Positions 1 to 11,502 of a DNA stretch of 64,000 nt are shown in pieces. Source of the DNA: Neofusicoccum parvum (taxonomy: Eukaryota > Ascomycota > Dothideomycetes > Botryosphaeriales > Botryosphaeriaceae). Every line of letters begins with the position of its first letter. Position 1 is the first letter of the stretch. Both the position numbers and the translations under genes were made by a program. Location of the stretch: the NCBI GenBank assembly GCA_020912385.1, contig CP087220.1, positions 744,001 through 808,000 on the forward strand. Direction: 5' to 3'. A model generated the notes under the pieces. The model searched no databases. It was not told where the DNA came from and worked only from the letters and a program-made list of their open reading frames with translations.

Positions 1-567
1 CGGAGAGCCTTGGAATACAAATGCTGCTCCCTGCTCGTCGATCAACCGATCCAGGGCACTCGAGACTTTGGTGTGAATATAGACCATATCATCCACGTAG
101 GACGGGTCCTCTCCCAGCCATACAATGACGCGGCTGGCTGCAGAATAGATCTCACCCATCAAGGCCACCTGTTCAGTCTTCTCCTCATCGTGCGTCTGGT
201 CAATACATAGTGCATCCACCCACAACAGCCTTTCCTCACCAGTCCTGCTCCACGCCAGAAGCGCCTCGTACAGGCTCTCCGTGACCATCCAGGACGTGCG
301 GTTGACCTCGATTTCGTACCAGGAATCCCCTCGCGCCTCGTCATCATCCTCGCGGATTACTGGGTCATTCCAGCAGTACGACAGCGCATCGAAAGCCGGT
401 CGTAATCCTTCTGCCAGCGGGCATGTGTAGATCCAGCAACGGATCCTCGGATGTACCGGGTCATGTCTTTCTACGTGGATAAGCCGGATGCTATGTGCCT
501 TTGGGAGTGACGTGTAGCGAAAGCGATCGGACGAGGCCGGCGCCCACGAGAGGCGGCGAATGGCCAT
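1..567 (-). CDS. HET-domain (heterokaryon incompatibility) protein, 5' part only
   Basis: The gene is read leftwards from ATG at 567 and stays open for 189 codons until the window edge, so the C-terminal part is missing. The N-terminus has the order typical of the HET domain: a short basic start, RFRYTSLP and IRLI near residues 16-30, ALSYCWNDP near residue 61, then LWVDALCIDQ and, about 15 residues later, QVALMGEIYSAASRVIVWLGE. These match the two best conserved HET blocks. Family knowledge: HET proteins trigger cell death when genetically different hyphae fuse, and the domain is restricted to filamentous ascomycetes and relatives. No intron is needed in the visible part. The partner locus and the specificity domain cannot be inferred because the C-terminus is off the window. 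I am confident of the domain, and the start is supported by the usual domain-proximal N-terminus. Confidence 0.9.
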   Translation of the reverse strand, partial: MAIRRLSWAPASSDRFRYTSLPKAHSIRLIHVERHDPVHPRIRCWIYTCPLAEGLRPAFDALSYCWNDPVIREDDDEARGDSWYEIEVNRTSWMVTESLYEALLAWSRTGEERLLWVDALCIDQTHDEEKTEQVALMGEIYSAASRVIVWLGEDPSYVDDMVYIHTKVSSALDRLIDEQGAAFVFQGSP

Positions 568-610
568 AGCAAAAGATATCTCTAACCGATATAAGCAAAG
601 AGTATATCAC

Positions 611-613
611 AAA

Positions 614-654
<41 letters not shown>

Positions 655-672
655 AAGAGAAGGAAGGGGAAA
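611..672. repeat. Poly-A / (GA)n microsatellite
   Basis: About 12 A residues are followed by a long run of GA dinucleotides that decays into GAGAA and GAAGG units. It lies 44-105 bp upstream of the HET-gene ATG. On that gene's coding strand it reads as a pure pyrimidine (CT) tract, which in filamentous fungi is common near transcription starts. Confidence 0.9.
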
Positions 673-1322
673 TCCAACCACTAACGGTACGAGTCCTGAT
701 AGCAAGACAGTAGGTAAAAAGACAGCGGGACGGGAAAAGACGCGTTTCCCCGCAAGCCAGCACCAGCCGTCCTTTATTCATTCGTCTACCTTACTACGCC
801 GCATACAAGGGTGCCCTCGCCGCAGACGATTCACACATTCCGCGCCGCACAACCAGTCATTCATTTCTGAAGCGGGAAGACCGGGATCGGCGCGACCCGC
901 GCGGCAGCTGGATAATTGTGATTGGTCAGCCTCGCGACGCTCACAACAAACCATTGTGCTGCTGTGCCGCCCCCTTGGATTCTTATCCGCAGCCGAGAGG
1001 AGTTGGCGCCAGAATTTCGGAAACGAATGTCGCCTTTTTGGATCAGGCGGTTGGTTGGTGGCGTTTGTTCGAGAAAATGGCACGGATGGAAAGCACCCAT
1101 CTGCAAGAGTCCCTCTCAATTTACGCTAAAGTGGTTTAGATGAATGCTTCACCTCCCCGCGTACTTAAAAACTACAAGTCCCTGATGTTCACTTTGAATT
1201 GTCGGCACAGGAAAATTCCCTTTCTCGTCATTATTGGAAACATGAATGATTATTTTTCGTCTATTTCATCTATACTAACAGAACGACGGTCGTTTATATA
1301 GCTAGAAAGCAAGTCACCACTA
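673..1322. other. Intergenic, no gene seen
   Basis: This gap lies between the HET-gene promoter and the permease stop codon. The open frames here overlap one another on both strands and have no family resemblance. The part after about 1140 is AT-richer and probably contains the permease 3' UTR. Confidence 0.5.
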
Positions 1323-3133
1323 CTACCACATCGCATTCCAAAGCCTCAAGAACGGGTTCTTGGCTGGCGGCTCGGGTGGCGCGTCCTCCCAAACCTTGCA
1401 CTCCTCATCCACCTCCGCCTTGCCGGACCACACGTCCGCCTCCTCCGGCTTGACGAACTTGGTCTTCTTCACGACCTTCCAGAAGATGAAGGCAACGGCG
1501 GCAAAGGCGACGCCGAAGTACGAGGTGATGAAGCCCTGGACGGAAAACGGCTGGAAGACGTCGAAGCCAACAAACACCAGGATGGTGAGGCCGGTCACGA
1601 TGGCCACGTAGGCGCCGTAGGGCATGAAGGGGGCCCGCCAGGGCAGGATGTCGCGGCTGATGTTCTGGGCCTTGAGGGCGCGGTTCCAGCCGACCCAGGT
1701 GACGACCATGCTGGTGTAGGCGATGTCGAAGGAGCAGATGGTCAGGTCGATGAACCAGCCGAAGACCTCGGTGGCCGACGACGACGCGACCATGAAGGTG
1801 ATGCAGCCGATGACGGCGACGATGCTGACGCAGTAGATGGGGATGCCCGACTTGGTGCACTTGAGCAGGAAGCGCGGCGCCTGCCCGTCGAGCGCGAGCG
1901 AGTAGAGCGTGCGCGAGGCCGAGTACATGTACGCGTTGCCACAGGACCAGCCGGAGAGCATGATCAGGAAGTTGATGAGGTCGGGGAGGCCGCCAACTGG
2001 GGGAGGACAGGTCAGTCACGTGCGGGACAAGGAGGTGGTGGAGGCGGTGGAAGGTGACTTACTGCCCAGGTTCTGGATACCGATGACCCAAGGCGACGCG
2101 GCGGCACCAGCCTCGCCGCTGTCAATGGCACCAAGGAGACGGGAGTCGCGGCTGGAGCAGATGATACCGACGCAGAGGGCACCGAGGACGTAGAAGACGA
2201 AGACGCGCAGGAAAATGTTGCGGGCCACGCGCGGGATGTTCTTGCGGGGATTCTCGATCTCACCGGCGGCCATGGCAACGAGATCAGGACCGCCGAGCGA
2301 GAAGGCAGCGTACAGAACGCAGCTCCACCAGCCGAGGAAACGCCCCGTCGTGCCGTCCGCGTAGTACTCGTGCATGGCGTTGCCGCCCGTCCAGTGCCTG
2401 AAGCCGTAGGCATCGTGCTTGGGGTTGCCGCCGACCATGGTGATGAAGGTCAGGAGGATGAGGCCGAGGATGAGCAGGATCTTGGTGCAGGAGAAGAAGA
2501 ATTCGCTCTCTCCGTACCATCTGAGAGGGTTTCTGGTCAGTCTATGTTCGGACGGGCGGTGTTTGGGGGAAGTGATGCTAGCACTCACTTCACAGCGAAA
2601 ACGTTCAGCCCGTAGCAAACCACCAACGCCATGGCAATCCACACAGCGGGGTTGATGTCACTCCAATACTGCATGACGGTGGCCACGGCGCTCAGCTCGG
2701 CGCAGAACAGCATGCTCGCGGCGTAGAAGTACGTCCACCCCAGCATGAAACCGAAAGCCGGATCGACAAAGCGGGAGGCGAACTCGTAGATGCTGCCACG
2801 GATGGGCAGGTGGGCGGACATCTCGGCGACGCAGAGGTAGCAGGGGAAGACGAAGACGATGGGGTAGATGATGAAGGCGAGCAGGACGGAGAGCGGGCCG
2901 GCGGTGCGCAGGTGGGAGCCGATGGCGACGAAGAGCCCGGTGCCCACGGCACCGCCAATGGAGATGAGCTGGACATGGCGCCCGCTGAGGCCGCGCTTGG
3001 TGGTGCCGTATTTCTCGTCGATGCCGGCGAGGTGGGTGGCGCCGATAGGGAAGGTCTTGCCGGTCTGAGAGGCGGCCGGCGAGGAGGGCGACGTCGACTC
3101 GACGACGACGTCCTCGGGGTCGGGCTTGCCCAT
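1323..3133 (-). CDS. Amino-acid permease (YAT/APC family)
   Basis: Three exons, 3133-2589, 2520-2063 and 1996-1323, give 558 residues; both introns (68 and 66 nt) have clean GT-AG ends. The first acceptor choice gives VFAVKWYGES, the family sequence at that position. A soluble N-terminus of about 50 residues is followed by GLSGRHVQLISIGGAVGTGL, the hallmark of the first membrane helix of yeast-type amino-acid transporters. About twelve hydrophobic segments follow, with the conserved GEIENPRKNIPR loop and GWSCGNAYMYSASRTLY segment. The C-terminal tail is short and charged and ends in FLRLWNAMW. Role: proton-coupled amino-acid uptake at the plasma membrane. The substrate cannot be read from the sequence, and the protein could be a broad or a specific permease. 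Several GATA motifs upstream (see the region 3134-3980) fit nitrogen control. Confidence 0.93.
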
Positions 3134-3980
3134 GGCTGCGGGTGGGCTGGACGGGTGCGGGGCTGCGGTTGTCCCTGGCTGGAGTGCAGGAGGTCAGCCA
3201 GCGAAGTCGACCACGGTGTGAGTCCTGGACAGCAGAACGACCGGCAGCACTGGCGGGGATGCCAGGGCCGTTTTATGCGCGCCCATGGTGATCTGCTGTA
3301 GATATCCGCCCAGCCGCCAAGACTCGGTGTCTGTTCTCGAAGAGCCAGCGCCCCGGGCGGCGACGGCGAATTCCTGGCAGCTCGCCCCGGGCACTGCGCG
3401 TGGCAGGCGATAAGTACGGGGGAGCCGCAGCGGCGTCCAGGGACGAGTCCGGGGGGCCGTGCGCTGGTGTTGCGATAAGATACGGCTCCGCCTGGATGGA
3501 GCCGGGCGCGCTGCAAACCCGCAGCTGCTGCGGTCGATCTGCGCTGGTGACGCCCGGCTGCCTCGCCGCGCGTTATCACGGCGGCCGCTGGGCTTGGCGG
3601 CGCTCCCGATGAGGGTGCCAAGAGCGCCGCGCGTGCGTAAGGCGGCGGACACACGCTTTATCGGCGTCGATAGAGCGCAGGCGTTGCCGTATTCTTATTA
3701 CGCCGCTGCTCCTACTGGCCGCGTGGGCGCTGAGAAGGACCGCGACCACCTCCGCGCCTCAGTGCAGCATCAGGCGAGTGGCGGGAGCAGCAGCTTCACG
3801 GCAGAGGGGAGACGAGATAATATTGCGTGTAGGAATTGCCAGCTCGCCGGCGCGGCCGCTGGGAAATGCGTCCCAATCCGGCAGCCGCTCGCGCCAACAA
3901 TCCGCCAAGCGACTCTTGAGCAGCTGCAAGCCTCGCCGGAAATGCTTGCCTCAACGCGCGCTCGGGCTCGCCGTCGAGCC
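3134..3980. promoter_or_regulatory. Permease upstream region with clustered HGATAR motifs
   Basis: No gene is seen. Five matches to HGATAR, the binding site of AreA/Nit2-type GATA factors, occur at 3408-3413, 3473-3478, 3573-3578 (minus strand), 3658-3663 (minus strand) and 3815-3820. A TATA-like CATAAAA on the minus strand at about 3269-3275 lies 140 bp before the permease ATG. Inference: nitrogen-regulated promoter. The distal end also holds the 3' UTR of the convergent-side acetyltransferase gene. Confidence 0.5.
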
Positions 3981-4938
3981 TCACGACGCGCTTCCGCCGT
4001 GTCCGTTGGCGCCCGCAAACGTCCCATATCCCCCCGCGTTCTGCGCTCCTCCGCTCGCCCCTTTCGGCGCCCTGGCCATGCAGTACAGCATGATGGCATC
4101 CCCTTCGTCGTCGCACTCCATCTCCTTCTGCAGCTCAAATCCAAACTTCTCGTATATCGGCACGTTGGGGTCCTTCCTCGAGCTCTCCAGGTACGCCGGG
4201 ACGCCCTGCTCGTCCGCCATCCGCAGCACCTCCTCCATCAGCGCCCTGCCGATGCCCTTGCCCTGGTGCTCGGGAAGGATGGTCACGATGTTGCAGAAGT
4301 AGTAGCCTTTCTCGCTCGTCCACAGCTCTGCCTGCGCCTTCGCCTGCGAGTCCTTCCAGATCCAGTAGCGGTGTGCCCGCAGCCCGCCGCGCCCGAACCG
4401 GAGGTTCATGAGGCCTTGTTGGAACCACAGCAGCCAGTTGCTGTACCACAGAGACCACGAGTCCGGCTGGGACGGCGGCGTGGGAGCCATCCACATGGCC
4501 GTGCCGAGGACTTTGTCGGGGTCGGCCGAGCTGGCGTCTTTGGCGACGTAGAAGAGGCCGTGCTTGATGCCCCAATGGCAGCGGAGCGTTAGGGAGTGGT
4601 GGTTGCGGACCGGGTTGTACTGTTTAGGGCACTGTCAGCTGGGTTTGCTAACAAGTGGAAGAGAAGAAGCAAGGGAAGAAATAGGCAGGTGAGGTTGGTG
4701 TGTGGGCCAGCGCCTGCTCTCGACTTGTTCCAAGTCAAAGAGAAGGCACAGAGCCTTTTCTAAGTTATTTGCCGACACGAACAGGCCCAGGGACAGCCCG
4801 TTCAAGAGGAAACTCCAACCGTACCTCTGACTTATCAAACACCCAGTTCGAATACGGGTCGTCCTTGAAGGCCTCCTGGATGGTCACAATCGCACCATCG
4901 ATGTCGGCAGGCGCCATACGAGAGACCTTGATCGCCAT
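3981..4938 (-). CDS. GNAT family N-acetyltransferase
   Basis: Two exons, 4938-4825 and 4619-3981, encode 250 residues; the intron is 205 nt, long for this window. The protein opens with a conserved start, MAIKVSRMAPADIDG, followed by AFKDDPYSNWVFD, which is typical of fungal GNAT proteins. Motif A is clear: VTILPEHQGKGIGRALMEE, with the acetyl-CoA pyrophosphate loop QGKGIG at about residues 157-162. Motif B is PNVPIYEKFGFE near residue 190. The C-terminus is a low-complexity Gly/Ala/Ser tail. Family role: transfer of acetyl from acetyl-CoA to a primary amine of a small molecule, peptide or protein. The substrate is unknown. No neighbour helps to assign it. Confidence 0.88.
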
Positions 4939-7384
4939 GTTTAATGCTAGCCCCTTGATCGTTCCTCGATTTTTCTCTAGTTTCTTTCTTCCCTTGCTCT
5001 ATCCCGGATCGTCACGTTTCGCATGTACTTCGCCTTCAGAGTTCCCGGAAATTGCCATCCAAGAGGAAAGGACTAAACGGACTCGGGGAGAAAGATGGGC
5101 CGTGTGCCGTTGTTGTTGCTGCAGCTGCAGAGTTACCAATGGCGGGTGCTGTAGCAGGCCTTGCCAATTGATGACTTGAGAGAGCTGATGGTGCTGTAGC
5201 TCAGCTGGTGGTCTCCGTTGTGGATGTGCTCGCCGTCAGCAGCGCCGGAGGAGGGTGCGGTGAGCCAAACAGAAGCAGGGCTTTCGGGCTGGAAGAAGGA
5301 GAGAAGAAGAAGAGAAAAGCCAGGCAAGCATCCTCCAATGGAGATTTTGTAGTCTGGCAGGACCTGCAGCGCCGCTACTCGGCTTATCGTTGCGAGAGTG
5401 GGGCAGCCGACGCCTGCCACCTACCCGCCGGCTAACTGGATAGGGCAAGTAGACGCGGACCGTTCTTGGGCTTCCCTTGCGCATCTCAACGAGCGAATGA
5501 GAGCCGGTTGCGCCCGCCAACTCCACTACAAGAACATCTCTGTCGCTATAGAGTGCTCTGCTGTGACAGTCGTGGAATAGGAACCCCTATTTGATGTTTA
5601 CCCAGGGAACCAGAGCTACATGCGCGCAATCTGGACCCTCCAGCGAAATGCAAGACCAGCGCAGTCAGGTGCGCAAGAGTTTACGGCAGGAACCCTTTCT
5701 CGATTCCACCTTTTTTTTTCAATCCTACAACGCCCGTGGAGTCTCCTGTATCTAAATGCCAACAGGAGTTCTTCGATCGCGAACGTCATAGAGCAAAGTC
5801 GGGTCAAAACGCCCTACGTGACGACACCCTTTGTGAACTGCTAGTCGACCTTCCATCAGGCCTTGGAGACCTGCAGCCCAACCGCTTCGTTACAATTTCC
5901 ATCGTGTCAAGAAGCAGCAGACCCCTAAGCAATGTTGATTCAGCCCGACCCACACATCTGTCGTCCAAGCATCGACTCAAACCCTAACTATCCTATACAA
6001 GCAACTTGCCTCAACCCGCACGGTCAACGCTTGGTCCAGGGCTTCGATCCTCCAACGCCCACAACAGATAAACAAGCAAACCCACCCAAATCTACCGCCG
6101 CCACACCACCACGATCCGCGGCAAGGCAGCATCCTGGGCCCCGCCAACCCCCCGATCGAGGAAAAGCGCCACAGCCGGCAAGCACCGGAAACATACGGGC
6201 ACGCGCACTGCAGATCGTCCCCTTCAATTATATGGGAAAGACAGGCCAAGCACATGCCACCGCCACCACCCCCGCCGTCCAACAAGCCCCCGCCATCTCT
6301 AACGCTCGGACAGCGTTCTCATGAATGGTCGTTCCTATGTAACTACGGAGTAGATGGGCGATCATCAAAGGTCAGACCGGAAAAATTAGCGAACAGGAAA
6401 AAAAAAAACGCCATTTTTACAACGGAGTCTTCCGGTGTCGCGACGCAGTGGAGAAAGGCTGAATCTGACGTGAGTGGGACACGGCTTTTTGTCCGCAGTT
6501 TGCAAAGTGTCCCGGATAGACGTCCAAACCCTCCGTCGACCACGAGCGCCGTAAAGCCGTTACGCCGCTGATGCGGTGGCGGACCGCGTGGGTGTGGGCC
6601 CAGCGCTACTTCCCACCGCTCCAGAGTTCAAATCCAGACCAGTCCGACTTAGTGATCAGGACAGACGGACGATAACATGATGCAGCATACGTACGTGCTT
6701 TCACAACACTCGACGGCCTAACTAGCTAGCGCTAGGCCGCAAGTTTCGTTTCACCAAGAACCCCCCTCGCCCATTCTTTTACCAAGCAGCCAAGCCCTGT
6801 TCAAATCTTCCCGTCTCTTGGTCTTCCGCCGTCCCCTCCCCGGAAGTGGGAGCTCCGGGTCTATCTGGGCAGTGCAAAGCAGGTGGATTGCCCAAGAAAG
6901 CGAAGGAAAGGAGAAAGAGAATTACAAAACCAATCTTACAGCCAATAGAGAAAATGGTGTGGGCTTTGTATTTGATTTTTTGTCTTCATCAGAAAGTCGA
7001 TGCTATACACAATAGGTATCAAGTAGGTATCAGACACACTAAACAGATTCAACCGAGTCCATGCAAATGCCCAACCCAAAGGGAGGATCGTCAATGCAAC
7101 AAAATAGAGCCCCACAACCGACATTCCGACACGTACGTATACGGTCATTTCCGTTCTCCCACATCTTCCCCATTCCCGTCTGCCTACTGCCAAATAAAAA
7201 AGCCAAAAATTCCGAGCCGTACACAATTCCAGGAGTTAGAGCGAGAGACAGGCGCTAATAGACGCAAAGATACCGTTCCGAGCCGTTAGAAGGGAAAAAA
7301 CGCCATTACATCTCATCTTTCCCATATGTAGTCGATGGACATTTCCGTTTGCTTGCCGACATCTGAGCGTGGACGTGGCCAAAA
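4939..7384. other. Long intergenic region, no gene supported
   Basis: This 2.4 kb gap separates the start of the acetyltransferase gene from the 3' end of the membrane-protein gene. I saw no open frame with family resemblance, no tRNA cloverleaf and no transposon ends. A promoter for the acetyltransferase must lie near 4940-5200. The rest shows only short overlapping frames and A/T homopolymers (for example near 5710 and 6400). Confidence 0.4.
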
Positions 7385-9281
7385 TCACAGTGCCGAGGGT
7401 ATCATGTGCGCGTCCAGCACCTCGCTCGGAACCAGGCTTCCTCTCGGAATCTGGACCTCGGTACCGGGATGCTGACGGAAGACCGTCGCGTCGCTGTAGG
7501 CCGTCGGCTGGCGCTGGTGCGTCTGCGGCCCGGCTTGCTTGTACTGGCTGGGCACAGAGGGCACGTCAGGCACGCTGTTGTTGGCGATGTACTCCTGCTG
7601 CCAGCCGGGCTGGCCCTCGTCGACCTGGCCTAGCCCGCCATTGGTGCTGGTGCTCTGGCGGTACGACAGGTGCGGTTGGTTACGGAACTGCGTCGACGGA
7701 ATGCGGCCCGCCTGCTGGCCGACCCACGAGTCAACCGTTCGGAAGCGCGCCACGCTGCTCGCCGTTGTGGCGATGCTGAGCCGGCCGTTCTCGCCAGGCG
7801 TTACTGGCTCAATTGGGGTGGGTGGTGCTTGAGATGATTGCGTCCAGCTGAAGTGGCTCTCATAGTTGGGCCCTCTGTTGGTGGTGAAGCGCCGGCCCGC
7901 TGTGAATTGCTGGTAAGTTGGCCCAGGTGCCTCGGGAGAGACAAGATCGTTCTGCTCCGAGCTGTAGCTAAGTTTGGGAGACGTTCTTTGGATTGGCAAT
8001 GATGGTGGAGAGTCCCCATACTTGCTCGATCCGCGCGGCACTGAAGTTTGCAGAGGTAGAAGGGTGGGTGAACTGGAACCACGAGAATTGGCGCTAGAAG
8101 CCGCCCGTGATAGACCACCAGGTGGTGTGGAGTCTTCAAAGAAGCTGCGGTTGGATGCCTTAGGCGTACTAGGCCGACGGCCGAGAGAAGCACTAGTGGA
8201 CAAGGGCAATTAGCAATGATGCGGGCGTGAAACAACAAGTATTATGGCTGTGGAAACAGTTCATGCACGTGGGCTGCAGCAGCGGCTTCAACTTACCCGA
8301 GATAGTCACGCTGGCCGTCAGGGCCCCTGGACGACACGCTGTCAAACCTCAGGACCGAGTTCTGCGGTGGCTGCGGGAGGGACATGCGCTCTTTGTCGTC
8401 CGAAGCATAGGCGGGCATGTGGTGGATGGACGGCTTGGCAATATCTGCGGTGCGGTCTGGTCGTCCGCGTCCCCGTCGTGACATCTGCACCAAGTCGCGG
8501 AAGGTGAGGCCCTTCTTGCGCATCGTATACACACCAAAAATTACAATCACGAGCAGCAGTGTCGCGCCTGCTTGCAGTTAGAGAAGAATTCGGAATGACG
8601 GCAGAGCGGGGGCCACTCACCAATGGAGCCAGCGGCAATCAGCAGGTGCTCGGTGGACTGCGAGATGCCCGAGGGCGGCGGCGGGGGAGGTCCTCCCGAC
8701 ATGACCCAGACTTCACCGGACTGCTGTGCACCATTGGTACCGGCAGTAAGCGAAGCGGTCACGGCGCCGGTCGAGAGCTCGGCCTCGGCCGTGGCAGACG
8801 CGCGGGTGGACGACGGCTCAAACGTGCCGGCGGATGCTGAAGGGTCTTCTTCACTGTCGCTGTCCTCGTCCTTGCCGGTGGGCACAAAGCTCGAAGTCGG
8901 GGCAGGGCCGAGAGCGGTGGACAGCGTCGACGAGAAGTCGGTCGACGATGACAAGGCGGCAGTAGACGACAGCGCGGCGGCCGTGGGAGCGGCTGTGGTT
9001 GGCGAGGGCACGGGTGAGGTCTCGGGCGACGAGGCTCCCGACGAACTGGCCAGGCTTTCGTCATCCTCCGCCTCGTCGTCCGACGGCACGTCCGGCTCCA
9101 AGTCGGAGTCCTCGGCCCCTGGTCCCTCGGAGTCACTGGGCGGTTCTGGCTCGTCGACCTGGGCGCCCCGCTGGGCAATGGCGGCCAATTTGGTGGCGAG
9201 GGCCTCGCGAAGCTCCAGGGCCGGTACACCGAATTGCGATCTGCGGATCAGCCCGCTGCGTGGTGGGCGGCGAAAAGGCAT
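7385..9281 (-). CDS. Single-pass membrane protein with Ser/Thr-rich N-terminal region, unknown role
   Basis: Three exons, 9281-8621, 8567-8297 and 8192-7385, encode 579 residues; introns of 53 and 104 nt have GTGAGT and GTAAGT donors. The N-terminus is basic with no clear signal peptide. Residues 45-200 are acidic, then Ser/Thr/Ala/Pro-rich, and end in a run of six prolines. One strong membrane helix follows at about 218-236 (ATLLLVIVIFGVYTMRKKG), with basic residues behind it, so the large C-terminal half should be cytosolic. That half is Ser/Pro/Gln-rich and disordered, with many SP and TP sites. I do not recognise a family. The architecture resembles fungal cell-surface sensors of the Mid2/Wsc kind, but the cysteine-rich WSC domain and signal peptide are absent. 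A signal-anchor topology is possible. Confidence 0.75.
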
Positions 9282-11502
9282 CGTAATCGAGTGCGTGTGT
9301 GTGTGTGCGGGTGCTGGCAATCGGCCACGCGCGTCGCTACCTCGTCCCGGGTCGTGCTATTACCATGCCTTTGTGGACTACGCGTGCGGGGAAGGCGGCC
9401 ACCAGACGATTCGGCGGCGGCGCAAAGGAAAGACTGGAAATGGGAATTAAAAGAGGCGCAGACCGGCTGCCCTACGGGAGAAAAGAGTGACGACGACTGG
9501 CGCGCAGGGAAGATAAAAGAGAGAAGGACGTGGTGGTTGCGGGCTCGGCGCGGGAGCATCAACAGGCGCAAGAGGGTGCTGGATTTGGGCGGGCGCGGGC
9601 GCATATGAGGAGCCGCACAGGACACCAGCTGGCGACGAGAGGCGTTTGGGCCCCTCGGCCCCGGGGTGGATTTCTATGCGCAACATCACGGCGATCCGAG
9701 GCGCGCTCCAGGGACACACTTCTGCCCAGACCCGTGGTGTCGCGGACCGCCCCTGGGCGGCGCAGGCGGCGTTTCAGAGCTGCCCGGATGCGAGGGCGCC
9801 GCACACGGCGGCAGTCTCAGCGCCTGCTGCCGCACCCCCCGGAGCTGAGGCCCCCCGAGCGCTGCATCCCTCCACCAGTGGCGCATGAGCGCGCGAAGCT
9901 TGACGCGCCCGCCTCCACCAACCACCGCGCCCCAATCCGGGCCCTCACGTGCCTGCCGTTTAATCACACCGCGCGCGCGCTCGGCGATACGAAGGTCATC
10001 TCGGCGCTGCCCGTGCTGCCGCTCGCGAGCTCCGCCATCGCCCAGTCTGGCTCCCCCAAGGCCTTCTACGCCCGTACCCCGCTGCCGTCTTGCCTCTTTC
10101 GACCGGACTATCCTGTTTCCACCCTCCAAACCCCGTTTCACGACGCCTCGCAAAACACTGCTCGACTAAGTCCCAAAGTCTCTCTGCACGCTCGTCTGCT
10201 GTTCTTCCGCCCGCCGTGTGTCAGGTAGACAGACGGAGGAAATTGGCGCGATAATCAGCACGCTGGAAGAAATCAAACTTTGGGATTATTCGCCAATTTC
10301 TGGCCACTCGTCATCGCCGACGGCGCCCTGAGACGAATTGTGTCGCTTGTTTTTTTTTCGAGCTCCCCCAGTGGCTCCCCTTGCTCGCGCCGGGCCCCTG
10401 GCCGTTCCGGTCTGGGTCGGGATGCCGGAGGCACCAGCGGCCTTAATGTCCGGGATGCAGCTGCACGCCGGCAGGATCTGTTTATGCTTGGTTTTATGGC
10501 TACCAGAGCTTCTTTCGCAAGGCCAGCCAGCTGCACGTCTCTTGGCTGCCAAGTGGTCGTAGATTGCCAGTGAACCTTCGCGACCCCGCGTTGTTGGCTC
10601 TGGTCGAGTCCCTCCCCGGGCCTCGTGCGCAGCTGAGCAGCGCCTCTCGAGCTGCAGCCGTCGCGCGCTGCAGCTGCACAGCGTCGAAGTTGACAATGAA
10701 GCGCGAGATTGGAGGAGATGGCTGTGCACACGGATGTGGTGAGAGGGCCGAATCAGCTCCTTTCATTCGAGCACACAGCCCGCCCGCAGCTCCACCGTAA
10801 CGATTAGATATCTCTGGGTAATCACCTCGTACAAATGCCGGCCGGCAGTCGTCCGCTGGCGGCTGCTTCGCTCTCTTCTCTCTTCTCCGCTGCACTGCAT
10901 GCGCCGGTGCTGCTGACAGCGGCGGGCTGCTGACGACGAATCCGCTGCACCACCACGACCGCCCGGAACGGCTGCTCCATCGCGTTAGGCACCCGGCCGC
11001 CCACCTCGCAGCTCCCGGATTTAGAAACCAATGAGTCGCACCGTTCGCTGACCCGTCGATCGCGCATCCGCTCAGCCCTACGCTAGCTCCCAGAATAGCC
11101 CCCAATACAGCCTCGCCGCGCCTCTCCTCCTTTTCCTCCCGCAAGTTCGGTGAGGATCGCAGACGAGCTTCACTCTTTCGCTCTCGTCTTACCAATCCGT
11201 GCGTGCGACCTACACACAGCCGCCCGCGCGCGTCTCTCTCTCTTACCAACGCGCGCAACCCCGCCTCAGAGAGAGAGTGCGGCGCAGTAAGTGAGCATTA
11301 GGTAGCATGGCAGAGCTGAGGAAGACGGACACGGGTACAACATATATATCACACGATCGCTCGCATTGGACATAGCCGCCACCATCCACACTCCCTCCCA
11401 CCGAAACAATTCCAGGCGAAACGAGAGCGTCAAAAGGAGCAGGAGAAGAAACGAAACCCCGCGCAATCAATCCCTTGCCTGTTCCACCCAACAAAGTTCA
11501 GC
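9282..11502. other. Long intergenic region between divergent genes, no gene supported
   Basis: The gap is 2.2 kb and GC-rich, and serves as upstream region for both the membrane-protein gene (leftward) and the NmrA-like gene (rightward). A short GT repeat lies at about 9293-9306 and a GAGAGAGAG run near 11266-11277. The longer open frames on both strands are Arg/Pro/Ala-rich, as expected of random GC-rich DNA, and match no family I know. Confidence 0.4.
11343..11349 (+). promoter_or_regulatory. Possible TATA box of the NmrA-like gene
   Basis: TATATAT occurs 154 bp upstream of the ATG in otherwise GC-rich sequence. It is followed by an A/C-rich leader. Position and strand fit, but there is no transcript evidence. 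Confidence 0.35.

Noticed and set aside
5188..5206. tRNA A-box-like sequence (TAGCTCAGCTGG)
   Set aside because: No matching B box or paired stems follow at tRNA spacing.
6620..6645. B-box-like GTTCAAATC, and another (GTTCGATCC, minus strand) near 62432
   Set aside because: The flanking bases do not form T or acceptor stems and no anticodon arm can be folded.
9530..11258. Several open frames of 150-250 codons on both strands
   Set aside because: Overlapping on both strands, compositionally biased, no domain. Expected by chance in GC-rich DNA.
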